Source: JBGPOS01 sp041488155 (lineage in GTDB: Bacteria; Chloroflexota; Dehalococcoidia; Tepidiformales; Tepidiformaceae). Taken from it: a DNA stretch of 64,000 nt. Made by a program: the position numbers and the translations under genes. Each line of letters begins with the position of its first letter. Within the stretch, counting starts at the first letter, position 1. The DNA lies in contig JBGPOS010000005.1 in assembly GCA_041488155.1 (NCBI GenBank), positions 1 through 64,000 of the forward strand, read 5' to 3'. The notes beneath the pieces were generated by a model. It did no database searches. It was given only the letters and a program-made list of their open reading frames with translations, and was not told the origin of the DNA. This document shows positions 51,651-59,575 of the stretch, one piece after another.

Positions 51651-52718
51651 ATGACGGCAGCGACGACGGCGAACCGGGAAGAGGTCATGGCCGCCCTGGC
51701 GACGGTGAACGACCCGGAGCTGCGGGCGAGCATCGTGTCGTTGGGAATGGTCAAGGATCTTGCGATCGACGGCGGCTCGGTCACCCTCAAGATCGAGCTC
51801 ACGACGCCCGCCTGCCCTCTCAAGGAGACCATCGAAACCGACGTGCGAGCAGCTCTTGCCGACGTGCCCGGCGTCGCTCGGGTCAGCCTGGAGTGGGGCG
51901 CGAACGTTCGTGCGTCGTCGCCAAAGGCCGGCCAGAAGACCGTTGAAGGGGTGCGGAACATCATCGCGGTTGCCAGCAACAAGGGAGGGGTGGGCAAGTC
52001 GACTGTCGCTTCGAACATCGCGGTGGCACTTGCGAAGGCTGGCGCCAAGGTGGGATTGGTGGACGCCGACATCACGGGTCCGAATCTGCCCACGATGTTC
52101 GGCTTGCAGCAAGGTCTGCAGGCCGGCAGCACTGGCGGTCTGCGGCCGATCGAGCGTTTCGGCGTGCGCCTCGTATCGATCGGGTTTCTCCTGCCCAAAG
52201 GGACGCCGGTCGTGTGGCGCGGCCCGATGATCGGCAGCGCGGTGCGACAGCTGCTTCACGACGTGCCCTGGGACGACCTCGACTACCTGATCATCGATCT
52301 GCCACCTGGTACCAGCGACGCCTCGATGAGCATGGCCCAGGAGGCGCCCATCGCGGGCGTGGTCATCGTTTCGACGCCCCAGGACGTTTCGCTCGAAGAC
52401 GCGATGAAGGCCGTCGCTATGTTCGAAAAGCTGGACGTGCCCGTGTTCGGGATGATTGAGAACATGAGTTACTTCGAGGCGCCGGATACCGGCACGCGTT
52501 ACGACATCTTCGGGCACGGCGGCGCCCGCAAAGCCGCGGACGAACTTGGGATCGACTTCCTGGGCGAGATCCCTATAGAACCTGCGGTGCGCGAGGGGGG
52601 CGACAGCGGGGTCCCCATCGTCTATAGCGCACCGGAATCAGCATCGGCGAGAGCCTTCGAAGCGATCGCAGGCAACGTCGCCGCCCGACTCAGCGTATTG
52701 CAAAGGATGGGTGTGTAA
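51651..52718 (+). CDS. mrp: Mrp/NBP35-type P-loop Fe-S carrier ATPase
   Basis: A 355-residue protein. The N-terminal MIP18/DUF59 domain (residues 1-95, VNDPELRASIVSLGMVKDL, LTTPACPLKETIE) is followed by the ParA-like ATPase with the deviant Walker A SNKGGVGKSTVASNIA, the Asp in GLVDADITGPNLP and LIIDLPPGTSDA. The usual CxxC between NMSYF and DIFG is missing (FEAPDTG), so cluster binding would need another site. The likely role is assembly or transfer of Fe-S clusters; the missing Cys also occurs in some other Mrp groups. Confidence 0.92.
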   Translation: MTAATTANREEVMAALATVNDPELRASIVSLGMVKDLAIDGGSVTLKIELTTPACPLKETIETDVRAALADVPGVARVSLEWGANVRASSPKAGQKTVEGVRNIIAVASNKGGVGKSTVASNIAVALAKAGAKVGLVDADITGPNLPTMFGLQQGLQAGSTGGLRPIERFGVRLVSIGFLLPKGTPVVWRGPMIGSAVRQLLHDVPWDDLDYLIIDLPPGTSDASMSMAQEAPIAGVVIVSTPQDVSLEDAMKAVAMFEKLDVPVFGMIENMSYFEAPDTGTRYDIFGHGGARKAADELGIDFLGEIPIEPAVREGGDSGVPIVYSAPESASARAFEAIAGNVAARLSVLQRMGV

Positions 52719-52724
52719 ACCCGA

Positions 52725-53756
52725 ATGGTCTTGAACATTTTCCCCAGGCGGAAGGAGCCAACCGAACTACTTCCGGCCGCAGAACCAGAACAATCATTAC
52801 CCGAACCGTCGCCGGAGGCTCTTGCGGACGGCGCGAGGCGGCCTGCCCGGCGCGGCAGCCGCGGAGGCCGCGGCCGGAGCCGGCCCGCCGAAGAGGCGAG
52901 AACCGAAACCACTGAGGAAATTGGAACGGCGGAGACTGAGGCGTTGGCGCCGGCGCGCCGGCGCCCGCCATCCCGGCCGAGGCTGGCGCCGGTCGCCACC
53001 GAAGCCGCAGCGGAACCTGTCGCGGTCGCCCCCGAGGAAGAGCCTCCCGCCGAAGCAGCCGGTACCGACCATCCGGGAAGCCGGCCGCGGCGACGCGGTG
53101 GGGCTCGAACATCCGCGGAACGCCCGGCCGCCGCTCCACCGGTCGAAGCCAGCCCGGCGAACATCCTCCGGGCGATAGAGCAGCAAAGTCGCCAGATTGA
53201 GCAACTGATCCGGATGCAGGAGGACGGAGGCCGGCGGCCCGTCGGAGCAGGCGCCGCATTGGGCGCTCCAGCGCGGGTGGGCATCTTCGTCGACGCCGCG
53301 AACATCGAGCTGGCGTCGGATCGCATGCGTGCGCGCTTCGACTGGAAAAAGATCCTCGAAATGCTGACGCGCGACCGGGTGTTGGTCCGCGCTATCGCCT
53401 ATTCGCCCGTCCACGATGACCCGGGTGTGAGCATCGAAACGCAGCGATTCGTCGAGCCGTTCCTCGATCGTGGCTACAAAGTCGTTACGAAGCCCTTGAA
53501 GCGCTTCCAGGACGGCACGGTAAAGGCGAACGTCGACATCGAGCTTGCCCTCGACGTCATCGAAATGCTCGATCGGCTCGACGTCGTTTGCCTCGTCTCG
53601 GGCGATGGGGACTTCCAGCGGCTCGTCGAGGTCGTGCAAGCGAAGGGCGTCCGCGTCGAGGTCGTGGCTGTAGGTTCGAGCACCGCTTCGAACCTCCGGC
53701 ATGCCGCCGACCACTACATCGATCTGCAGGGGAAACTGCGCGACGTCCGCGTCTGA
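52725..53756 (+). CDS. NYN-domain (PIN-like) protein with long disordered N-terminus
   Basis: A 343-residue protein. Residues 1-150 are low-complexity and mixed-charge: Arg-rich runs (RRPARRGSRGGRGRSRP) and Glu/Ala/Pro blocks. The C-terminal half is a NYN/LabA-type PIN-like nuclease domain: VGIFVDAANIELA (first catalytic Asp), VKANVDIELALDVIEML (second acidic site) and VVCLVSGDGDFQRLVEVVQ (third). A helix (ILRAIEQQSRQIEQLIRM) connects the two. RNA cleavage is typical for the family, and the Arg-rich part could bind RNA. It starts 6 bp after mrp, so co-transcription is likely. Confidence 0.85.
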   Translation: MVLNIFPRRKEPTELLPAAEPEQSLPEPSPEALADGARRPARRGSRGGRGRSRPAEEARTETTEEIGTAETEALAPARRRPPSRPRLAPVATEAAAEPVAVAPEEEPPAEAAGTDHPGSRPRRRGGARTSAERPAAAPPVEASPANILRAIEQQSRQIEQLIRMQEDGGRRPVGAGAALGAPARVGIFVDAANIELASDRMRARFDWKKILEMLTRDRVLVRAIAYSPVHDDPGVSIETQRFVEPFLDRGYKVVTKPLKRFQDGTVKANVDIELALDVIEMLDRLDVVCLVSGDGDFQRLVEVVQAKGVRVEVVAVGSSTASNLRHAADHYIDLQGKLRDVRV

Positions 53757-53759
53757 GGA

Positions 53760-54257
53760 CTAGTCCGCACCGAAGCATTTGAAGAGGAGGAGCAGGTCGC
53801 GCCTGTCCTTCTCTTTCGGTTCGTAGCCCCGGTGGTGCCGCACCTGCAGCCTCGCCGAAAGGCAGGGGACCGTACGGCCGCCGATGAGCCCTTCGGTGAA
53901 CCCGTCGGCGGGATACAGGGCGTCACCGCCTCCTGCGCCGGCGCCCCGTTGCCAGGCGTCGCCGGTGGCATCGAACTCCACGGGATGCAGGTCCACCTGC
54001 TCGCCCGACGGGGTCGTGACGACGACCCTGGTCGGCCGTTCGTCGAGCTGCACCCTGAAGCCGAGCTGGGTGAGGATCTCGAGCACGGAATCGACCTTCG
54101 AGAGGAGGACGACCAGGTCGAGGTCGTTGTGGTCGCGCGATTGGAAGCCGCAGAGGGCGTCGACGCCCCAGCCTCCGTCGATCCAGACAGGATCGCCGGA
54201 GGCTCGCAGGGCGCCAACGATTTCGAGGGCCCGTTGGGCCGTCATGAGCGGGGACAC
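53760..54257 (-). CDS. nucleotidyltransferase-fold protein, aminoglycoside/lincosamide adenylyltransferase-like
   Basis: A 165-residue minimal nucleotidyltransferase. VWIDGGWGVDALCG and RDHNDLDLVVLL are the GG-W-DxD core, with the catalytic Asp pair in NDLDLVV; VDLHPVEFDA supplies the third acidic residue. The fold is shared by ANT(2'')/LinB-type resistance enzymes, but this short protein may have another substrate. GTG at 54257 overlaps the previous stop (TAGTG); an ATG at 54245 is an alternative. It is the last gene of the aromatic/gmk operon. Confidence 0.75.
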   Translation of the reverse strand: MSPLMTAQRALEIVGALRASGDPVWIDGGWGVDALCGFQSRDHNDLDLVVLLSKVDSVLEILTQLGFRVQLDERPTRVVVTTPSGEQVDLHPVEFDATGDAWQRGAGAGGGDALYPADGFTEGLIGGRTVPCLSARLQVRHHRGYEPKEKDRRDLLLLFKCFGAD

Positions 54258-55102
54258 TAGGTGATCTGCTTTCCTGGTTCGCTCTCCCAGGGAGGTGGCA
54301 GCTGGTGGTAGCCTCCGCCAGCGGTCCAGCCGCCATCGACGTAGAGGATGTGGCCGGTGATGAAGCGTGCGGCGTCGGAGGCGAGGAAGACGACCGCGCC
54401 TTCAAGGTCTTCCGGTCGGCCGAGGCGTCCCATAGGGGTGCGGGTGATCGCCTGTACTTTCGTGCCGGGAGTGGCGGCGAAGACCTGGTCCATCATCTCC
54501 GTGCCCTCGAAGTACGACGGTGCGATGGCGTTGACGCGGATGTTCTCGCGGGCGAATTCGAGCGCAAGGACCCGCGTGAAAGCATCGACACCGCCCTTGG
54601 CCGCGTGGTACGAGGCGGCCCGGAACTCGCTCCCAACGCGCCCCAGGATGGAGCTTACGTTGATGATGCAGCCGCTGCCCTGGGCGATCATCTGCCTTGT
54701 GGCAATCTGGCAGGCGTTGAGTGTGGCGATGAGGTCCAGTTCGATCACCGAACGGATCCGGCGGGTGCTCGAGAGGTCGTGACGCAGGCCGGAGCGGTCC
54801 GTGTAGCCAGCGTTGTTCACGAGAATGTCGAGCCGGCCGTAGTCATCGACGACTCTCTGGAAGAGTCCTTCCAGTTGTTCCGAGTCGGTGATGTCGGCCG
54901 TGTAGGCGCTCGATCGTACGCCGAACGAACGGACCAGCTCGGCCGTCCGGTCGATCATCTCCTGGCGGCGCGCGGTGACTACGACGTCGGCGCCGGCGCG
55001 GGCGAGCCCGCGGGCGAAGGCGACGCCAAGGCCGCTCGAAGCCCCGGTGACCAGGGCAACCTTGCCGGTGAGGTCGAATAGCTCGCAGAAGGCAGGATCC
55101 AA
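54257..55102 (-). CDS. SDR-family oxidoreductase
   Basis: A 281-residue classical short-chain dehydrogenase/reductase. VALVTGASSGLGVAFARGL carries the TGxxxGxG cofactor loop, ILVNNAG follows, and INVSSILG with SYHAAKGGVDAFTRVLA supplies Ser and YxxxK. It ends GHILYVDGGWTAGG. The TTG at 55102 has GGAGGAG four bases upstream, an ideal ribosome site; the frame remains open further up only because gmk lies there. The substrate is unknown. Confidence 0.88.
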   Translation of the reverse strand: MDPAFCELFDLTGKVALVTGASSGLGVAFARGLARAGADVVVTARRQEMIDRTAELVRSFGVRSSAYTADITDSEQLEGLFQRVVDDYGRLDILVNNAGYTDRSGLRHDLSSTRRIRSVIELDLIATLNACQIATRQMIAQGSGCIINVSSILGRVGSEFRAASYHAAKGGVDAFTRVLALEFARENIRVNAIAPSYFEGTEMMDQVFAATPGTKVQAITRTPMGRLGRPEDLEGAVVFLASDAARFITGHILYVDGGWTAGGGYHQLPPPWESEPGKQIT

Positions 55103-55160
55103 GTTCTCCTCCGCGGTGGGGTGCGGCGCGATCGTACGCAGGCCAGCCAGTTGAGGGAAC

Positions 55161-55760
55161 TCAGGCCACGAGAGTTGGCGTGGGACGGGCGGGGTTCGCC
55201 CGCTCGCTGGCGACAATCGCCTGGATCTCGGCGACGGCGGCTTCGATCCCGCCCTGGCTGTTGATGACGATGTAGTCGTTGTTGTCGACGTCCTGGAGCT
55301 CTTCTTCGAGTTCAGCCAGGCGACGGGCGAGCGAATCGCCGTCTTCGCTGCCACGCGCTATCAGCCTTGCTCGCAACGCTTCGCGGTCTTCGGCCATGAG
55401 GAAGACTGAGATGGCGCCCACGAGTCGCGTCCGCCAGCTGCGGGCTCCCTGGACGTCGGTGCGGATGATGACGTCGCGCCCCTCGCGTAGAGGCTTTTCG
55501 ACTTCCTCGCGCTCGAGCCCCTTCCAATCGCCGTAGACCCTGGCGTATTCGAGGAAGTCCCCGGCGCGGATCTTGCGCTCGAACTCCTGCTCACTGAGGA
55601 AGTGATAGTCGACACCGTCCGCTTCATCGGCGCGCGGGGGACGGCTGGTGCTGCTGGTGGCTCGATGGATCCCGGTCCGTTCCCGGAGGAGGGAGATCAC
55701 GGTGTCTTTGCCCACCCCGGAGGGGCCGTGCAGCACGATGACCAAGGGCTTAGCGGTCAT
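55161..55760 (-). CDS. gmk: guanylate kinase
   Basis: A 199-residue kinase that phosphorylates GMP with ATP. The P-loop reads HGPSGVGKDTVISLL (GKDT instead of the more usual GKST). It continues with TSSTSRPPRADEADGVDYHFLS (GMP-binding), FLEYARVYGDW and a lid region with LIARGSEDGDSLARRLAELEEEL. Its ATG overlaps the aroA stop as ATGA, so it belongs to the tyrA-aroA transcript. Confidence 0.92.
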   Translation of the reverse strand: MTAKPLVIVLHGPSGVGKDTVISLLRERTGIHRATSSTSRPPRADEADGVDYHFLSEQEFERKIRAGDFLEYARVYGDWKGLEREEVEKPLREGRDVIIRTDVQGARSWRTRLVGAISVFLMAEDREALRARLIARGSEDGDSLARRLAELEEELQDVDNNDYIVINSQGGIEAAVAEIQAIVASERANPARPTPTLVA

Positions 55761-57058
55761 GGCCGGGCGATCGTTGTCGCCGCGGCTGCTGCCAGGTCGT
55801 CCCAGAAGGCGGGATACGACACCCCGACCGCGTCGTTGTCGATGCGCGTTTGTCCCTCGGCGAGAGCCCCGGCGACGGCAGCGAGCATGCCGATGCGGTG
55901 GTCGCCGTGGGCGTCGACACGGTTGCCGCGGAGGGGTGAGATTGGCCCTGAGACCGAGAAGCCGTCCGGGTGGGGGACGACTTTCGCGCCGAGGCGGCCA
56001 AGCACCTCGACCACCGCCTCCACGCGATCGGACTCCTTGACGCGCAGCTCAGCGGCGTCCCGGACGATGGTCTCGCCGTCGGCGAAGCAGGCGAGCAACG
56101 CCACGAGAGGCAGTTCGTCGATAGCGCGAGGGACGAGATCCCCACTCACCGTGGTCCCGTGAAGGCGCGAACTCCTGATAAGGATGTCTGCCAGCGGTTC
56201 GCCTCCGGTGGTGCGCTCTTCCATCAGCTCAATCTCGGCGCCCATGTTTCGGAGGATGTCGAGGATGCCTGTCCGGGTCGGGTTGGTGTTGACACCGCGG
56301 ATGAGCACCTCGGCGTCGGGGTGACAGGCGCCGAGGGCGAGCCATGGTGCAGCGCTGGAAATATCGCCAGGGACGCGAAGGGACAGGGGCGAGAGCCGTT
56401 GGGCGGGACGGACGGAGACGCTCGTCCCTTCGACTGCGAGGGACGCGCCCATCGCGGCGAGCATTCGCTCGCTGTGATCCCGTGTCCGGGTGGGTTCACG
56501 GACGCTAGTTTCGCCTTCGGCGTACAGGCCGGCGAGGAGAATCGCGGACTTGACCTGGGCGCTGGCGACGGGGCTGGCGTAGGAAATGCCCGTGAGGGGG
56601 GCGCCCTTGATCGCGATGGGCGCGAGGGTATCGCCCGTCCGGGCATGGATGTGAGCGCCCATGCGCTTGAGCGGGGAGATGACGCGCGCCATGGGCCTGG
56701 CCCGCAGAGATTCGTCGCCGCTGAGGATGCTGAGGATCGGGTGGGCCGAAAGGAGGCCGGTAAGCAGGCGCATGGTGGTGCCGCTGTTGCCGCAATCCAG
56801 CACTGTGTCACTCTCAAAAAGGGAGTGGAGACCGCGCCCACGTACCTTCGCGAAGGCCGAAACCAGAGGCCAGTCGATTTCGACGCCAAGAGCCGTCAGG
56901 CAGTGGGCCGTCGACCGCACGTCCGCGGCGTCCAGAGGGCGTTCAATCGAAGCTTCGCCGTCAGCGATCGCGTTGAGGATAAATGCGCGGTGCGAGATTG
57001 ACTTGTCGGGTGGAACCGTCACGGACGCCCGAATGCGGTCGAGACGGTTGACGATCAC
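55757..57058 (-). CDS. aroA: 3-phosphoshikimate 1-carboxyvinyltransferase (EPSP synthase)
   Basis: A 433-residue enzyme of the shikimate pathway joining shikimate 3-phosphate and PEP. Motifs: VTVPPDKSISHRAFIL, LDCGNSGTTMRLLTGLL, GDESLRARPM, ASAQVKSAILLAGL, VPGDISSAAPWLALGA and LRVKESDRVEAV. The GTG at 57058 overlaps the tyrA stop (GTGA), and similarity begins at once; a longer reading would enter tyrA. PPDKS and NSGTT are the substrate-binding loops. Confidence 0.95.
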   Translation of the reverse strand: MIVNRLDRIRASVTVPPDKSISHRAFILNAIADGEASIERPLDAADVRSTAHCLTALGVEIDWPLVSAFAKVRGRGLHSLFESDTVLDCGNSGTTMRLLTGLLSAHPILSILSGDESLRARPMARVISPLKRMGAHIHARTGDTLAPIAIKGAPLTGISYASPVASAQVKSAILLAGLYAEGETSVREPTRTRDHSERMLAAMGASLAVEGTSVSVRPAQRLSPLSLRVPGDISSAAPWLALGACHPDAEVLIRGVNTNPTRTGILDILRNMGAEIELMEERTTGGEPLADILIRSSRLHGTTVSGDLVPRAIDELPLVALLACFADGETIVRDAAELRVKESDRVEAVVEVLGRLGAKVVPHPDGFSVSGPISPLRGNRVDAHGDHRIGMLAAVAGALAEGQTRIDNDAVGVSYPAFWDDLAAAAATTIARP

Positions 57059-58083
57059 TGGTCTTCGTCGATCCCGAGCTTGCGGCGGAGACCGTCGGTC
57101 TTCGCCGTGGGCACACGGTTCGTGGCGTCCTTCCACTTGTCGTACATTCCGCCGACGAAGAGCCTGCCCATCGAATCCATCGCGGAGGGCGATTCGGGAG
57201 CGGCCGGCGGGCGCCGGACGGGCGGGTTCATGATGAAGGTATCGCGGTCGAGCGCGGTCATCTTGAAGAGTGCCGCTGCCGGGTCTCCGCCAGCCTCGAT
57301 CGCTGCTGCGACCTTGGCGAGGTCTTCCTGGAAGCGGTGAAGCCAGTGAAGGACGGCGTCGCGGTTGGTGGCCATGATGTCTTTCGACATCGTGGGGTCG
57401 CCACTGGCGAGCCGCGTGAGGTCGCGGAAGGCCGGACCTGCGAGAAGGGCGGCATCGTCCCAGCCCCGGCTATCGCGGACCATCCGGAAAAGCGCGACCG
57501 ACAGGAGTATGGGGAGATGGCTGACGGCCGCGGCGTACTGGTCGTGCTCTTCGGGATCGATGTAGAGGGCGCTGGCGCCGACCATCTCGATGAGCCCGAG
57601 GACAACCTGGATGGCTGCTTCGTCGGCTTTCGGCGCGGGGGTGATGGCCCAGGTCGCCCCACGGAAGAGGTCGACAGCAGCAGCACCGGGGCCGCTCTGC
57701 TCTGAGCCGGCCATTGGGTGGCCGCCGACGAAGTGCGCGGTTTCGGGAAGGCACTCAGCCGCCCAGCGCATGATCTCGCCCTTGGTGCTGCAAGTGTCTG
57801 TGACGATTGCACCGGGCGGCAGCAGGGGCGCGATTTCGCGCAGGATCTTGCGAGCACCGAGGACCGGGACGGAGAGGATAACGAGCCCGGCTCCCTCGAC
57901 GGCTTCCTCGAGCGAGCCGACCTCGCGGTCGAGGGCGCCTCGCTTCTTTGCTTCGCGCGAGTGACCGCGATCCCGGTCGGCGCCCACGACTTCGAACTTG
58001 CGCTCCTTTTGTGACATAAGGTTGAGCCCCAGCGATGTGCCGATGAGGCCGGTGCCGATGATGGCGATGCGGGATTGAGCCAT
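57055..58083 (-). CDS. tyrA: prephenate dehydrogenase
   Basis: A 342-residue NAD(P)-dependent enzyme making 4-hydroxyphenylpyruvate for tyrosine. RIAIIGTGLIGTSLGLNLM is the Rossmann loop, VTDTCSTKGEIM and HFVGGHPMAGSEQSG the prephenate/catalytic His region, and YAAAVSHLPILLSVAL the second helical signature (conserved SHLP). The C-terminal 60 residues are an extra Pro/basic tail. It forms an aromatic pair with aroA. No ACT domain is seen. Confidence 0.93.
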   Translation of the reverse strand: MAQSRIAIIGTGLIGTSLGLNLMSQKERKFEVVGADRDRGHSREAKKRGALDREVGSLEEAVEGAGLVILSVPVLGARKILREIAPLLPPGAIVTDTCSTKGEIMRWAAECLPETAHFVGGHPMAGSEQSGPGAAAVDLFRGATWAITPAPKADEAAIQVVLGLIEMVGASALYIDPEEHDQYAAAVSHLPILLSVALFRMVRDSRGWDDAALLAGPAFRDLTRLASGDPTMSKDIMATNRDAVLHWLHRFQEDLAKVAAAIEAGGDPAAALFKMTALDRDTFIMNPPVRRPPAAPESPSAMDSMGRLFVGGMYDKWKDATNRVPTAKTDGLRRKLGIDEDQ

Positions 58084-58109
58084 GAGTTCCTCGGGACGGG
58101 CAGCTCCGC

Positions 58110-58592
58110 TCAGCTCGCGGCGTCTGCCTGTTGCAGTAGCGCTAGCATAGCATCCCCATCGGCTGAGAGATGGTGCCTCAGCGTGAGCTGGACGACGCGT
58201 TCGGGGGCCGCCGCCTCTGTCAGAAGTCGCGCTCCGAGGCCGCTGTGGTGGAGGCTTCGTGCGAGGGCGCGGCGCAGTTCGAACCGCGACTCGCGATCCG
58301 CCAGGAGACCCACGAGTCCGGTACCGCCAGCCAGCACGAAGGTGGTCCGATCCAGGCGTCGCTGAAGGCCTTTGCCGATGTCGTGGAGGAGCGCCGCTCC
58401 GATGAGGTCAGGTTCATCGTGACCCCGGGCGATGAGCCAGTGGGCGGTAGCCCACCCGTGGACGATGTCGCGTGGGTGCTGCTCTTTGAACAGTTCGACC
58501 AGGGCAAGTGGCAGGTGAGCAGCCGCGAGGTCGAACTGCTCGGGCCCAGGAAGCCGGGAGGCGCTGAAGAACTGGTGAAGACGCCGGCGCAT
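58110..58592 (-). CDS. HD-domain protein
   Basis: A 160-residue stand-alone HD domain. RDIVHGWATAHWLIARGHD gives the first His, LIGAALLHDIGKGL the HD pair and a later LRHHLSADGDAMLALLQQAD region further ligands. The family hydrolyses nucleotides or phosphomonoesters. A fold-matched two-His/HD set is retained, so it is probably active. Its start shares one base with the site-2 protease stop (TGATG). Confidence 0.84.
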   Translation of the reverse strand: MRRRLHQFFSASRLPGPEQFDLAAAHLPLALVELFKEQHPRDIVHGWATAHWLIARGHDEPDLIGAALLHDIGKGLQRRLDRTTFVLAGGTGLVGLLADRESRFELRRALARSLHHSGLGARLLTEAAAPERVVQLTLRHHLSADGDAMLALLQQADAAS

Positions 58593-59275
58593 CAGATGAT
58601 GACTTTGAGGACCTGGTTAGCGACCCCTGTGATGAACCAGCCAATCGGGTTGTAAGGAGTAATGAAGCCGACCACGAAGAGGGTCATCAACAGCCCCGGG
58701 CCCCAGGCGGCCAGCGCGTTCAGTTGGCGCGATAGCTCTCCCGGCAAGACGCCGACAGCGACCTTGAACCCATCGAGGGGATGGATCGGGATGAGGTTGA
58801 AGACGCCCAGGAAGACGTTGATGAGGACGATAAAGGCGAGGAACAGACCGACGATCTCCTGACCGCTGGCGTCCCTGATGCGATTGAAGCTGGTGATGGA
58901 GTCGATCAGGCCGAGGCGGATGGGAAGGGCGGCAAGGGCGGCAAAGAAGAAGTTGGAGACCGGACCGGCTGCAGCGACCATCGCGTTGCCGCGTTTTGGG
59001 CCGTTTCGCAGCCTGTAGGGGTTGACGGGAGTTGGTTTGCCCCAGCCGAACCCCACCAGGAGGAGGAGCACGGTGCCCATGGGATCGAGGTGGGCGAGCG
59101 GATTGAGTGTCAGGCGGCCCTGGCGGGCGGCGGTGTCGTCGCCCAATTGATAGGCCGTCCAGGCGTGGCTGAACTCGTGAAAGGCTATGCCGGTGACGAA
59201 CGCGATGCCGAAAGCTCCGAGGTAGGCGAAGAGTGCCGGGGGATTGTCGGAGAAGTCTCTCAGATAGAGGAGCAT
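58592..59275 (-). CDS. site-2 protease family (M50) membrane protein
   Basis: A 227-residue intramembrane metalloprotease of the compact type. FVTGIAFHEFSHAWTAYQLGD has HExxH in a helix, RLTLNPLAHLDPMGTV lies nearby, and VFNLIPIHPLDGFKV gives the second zinc motif (LDG). There is no PDZ domain, unlike RseP. About five helices are predicted. The ATG at 59275 is preceded closely by an extended -10, so the transcript would be nearly leaderless. It is the first gene of the seven-gene operon ending at 53760. Confidence 0.9.
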   Translation of the reverse strand: MLLYLRDFSDNPPALFAYLGAFGIAFVTGIAFHEFSHAWTAYQLGDDTAARQGRLTLNPLAHLDPMGTVLLLLVGFGWGKPTPVNPYRLRNGPKRGNAMVAAAGPVSNFFFAALAALPIRLGLIDSITSFNRIRDASGQEIVGLFLAFIVLINVFLGVFNLIPIHPLDGFKVAVGVLPGELSRQLNALAAWGPGLLMTLFVVGFITPYNPIGWFITGVANQVLKVII

Positions 59276-59283
59276 GTGCAGCG

Positions 59284-59292
59284 ATGCTAGCA
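59284..59292 (-). promoter_or_regulatory. extended -10 promoter of the minus-strand operon
   Basis: On the minus strand TGC-TAGCAT (TGn plus a four-of-six -10) ends eight bases before the ATG at 59275. This would leave a leader of only a few bases. The -35 is not recognisable. Confidence 0.45.
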
Positions 59293-59364
59293 CAGGAGCC
59301 TGTTTCGGCCCCCTCGGCCGCCTGTCCAGTTGCCGCCTGGGGGCGCTGCGAGCGCCTGGAACGA

Positions 59365-59393
59365 TTGACGGGACTCGTGCCCCTTGGTACGTT
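59365..59393 (+). promoter_or_regulatory. candidate promoter for the propeller gene cluster
   Basis: TTGACG (59365-59370) and TACGTT (59388-59393) are separated by 17 bp. The -35 is near-perfect and the -10 weak. Transcription from it would give a leader of about 175 nt before the ATG at 59576, covering the hairpins at 59424-59481. Confidence 0.45.
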
Positions 59394-59423
59394 CGCCCTA
59401 TGTCGGGCCGGGCATCATTGGGT

Positions 59424-59481
59424 GCTGGCCGGGCGTAGCTGGCCAAGAGTTGAAACCCCGGCCAGCAGGAAACGGCGGGGT
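59424..59481 (+). other. leader RNA with two mutually exclusive hairpins
   Basis: GCTGGCCGGG (59424-59433) pairs perfectly over 10 bp with CCCGGCCAGC (59457-59466). ACCCCG (59455-59460), which overlaps the second arm, also pairs with CGGGGT (59476-59481). Only one stem can form at a time, as in attenuators and riboswitches. It matches no riboswitch class that I know. The whole 300-bp gap 59276-59575 has no gene. Confidence 0.5.
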
Positions 59482-59575
59482 ACCGGAGCGTAGTTCATGC
59501 CACCTGGCAAGGGCGTGCCACAGTCGAGGCGCCCTGCCCGGGGTCGTGGCGCTCTAGCAGCGATGCGGGGGCGCC

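Noticed and set aside
51319..51654. Small plus-strand protein between the zinc-ribbon gene and mrp
   Set aside because: It has no ribosome site, no family features and Arg/Ser-rich shadow-like composition.
53760..54257. Acquired antibiotic-resistance gene
   Set aside because: The nucleotidyltransferase fold alone does not imply resistance; the gene is short, chromosomal, in a housekeeping operon and shows no mobile element nearby.
54257..55354. Longer SDR protein starting at 55354
   Set aside because: The added N-terminus is Ser/Thr/Arg-rich and overlaps gmk out of frame; the TTG at 55102 has an ideal ribosome site.
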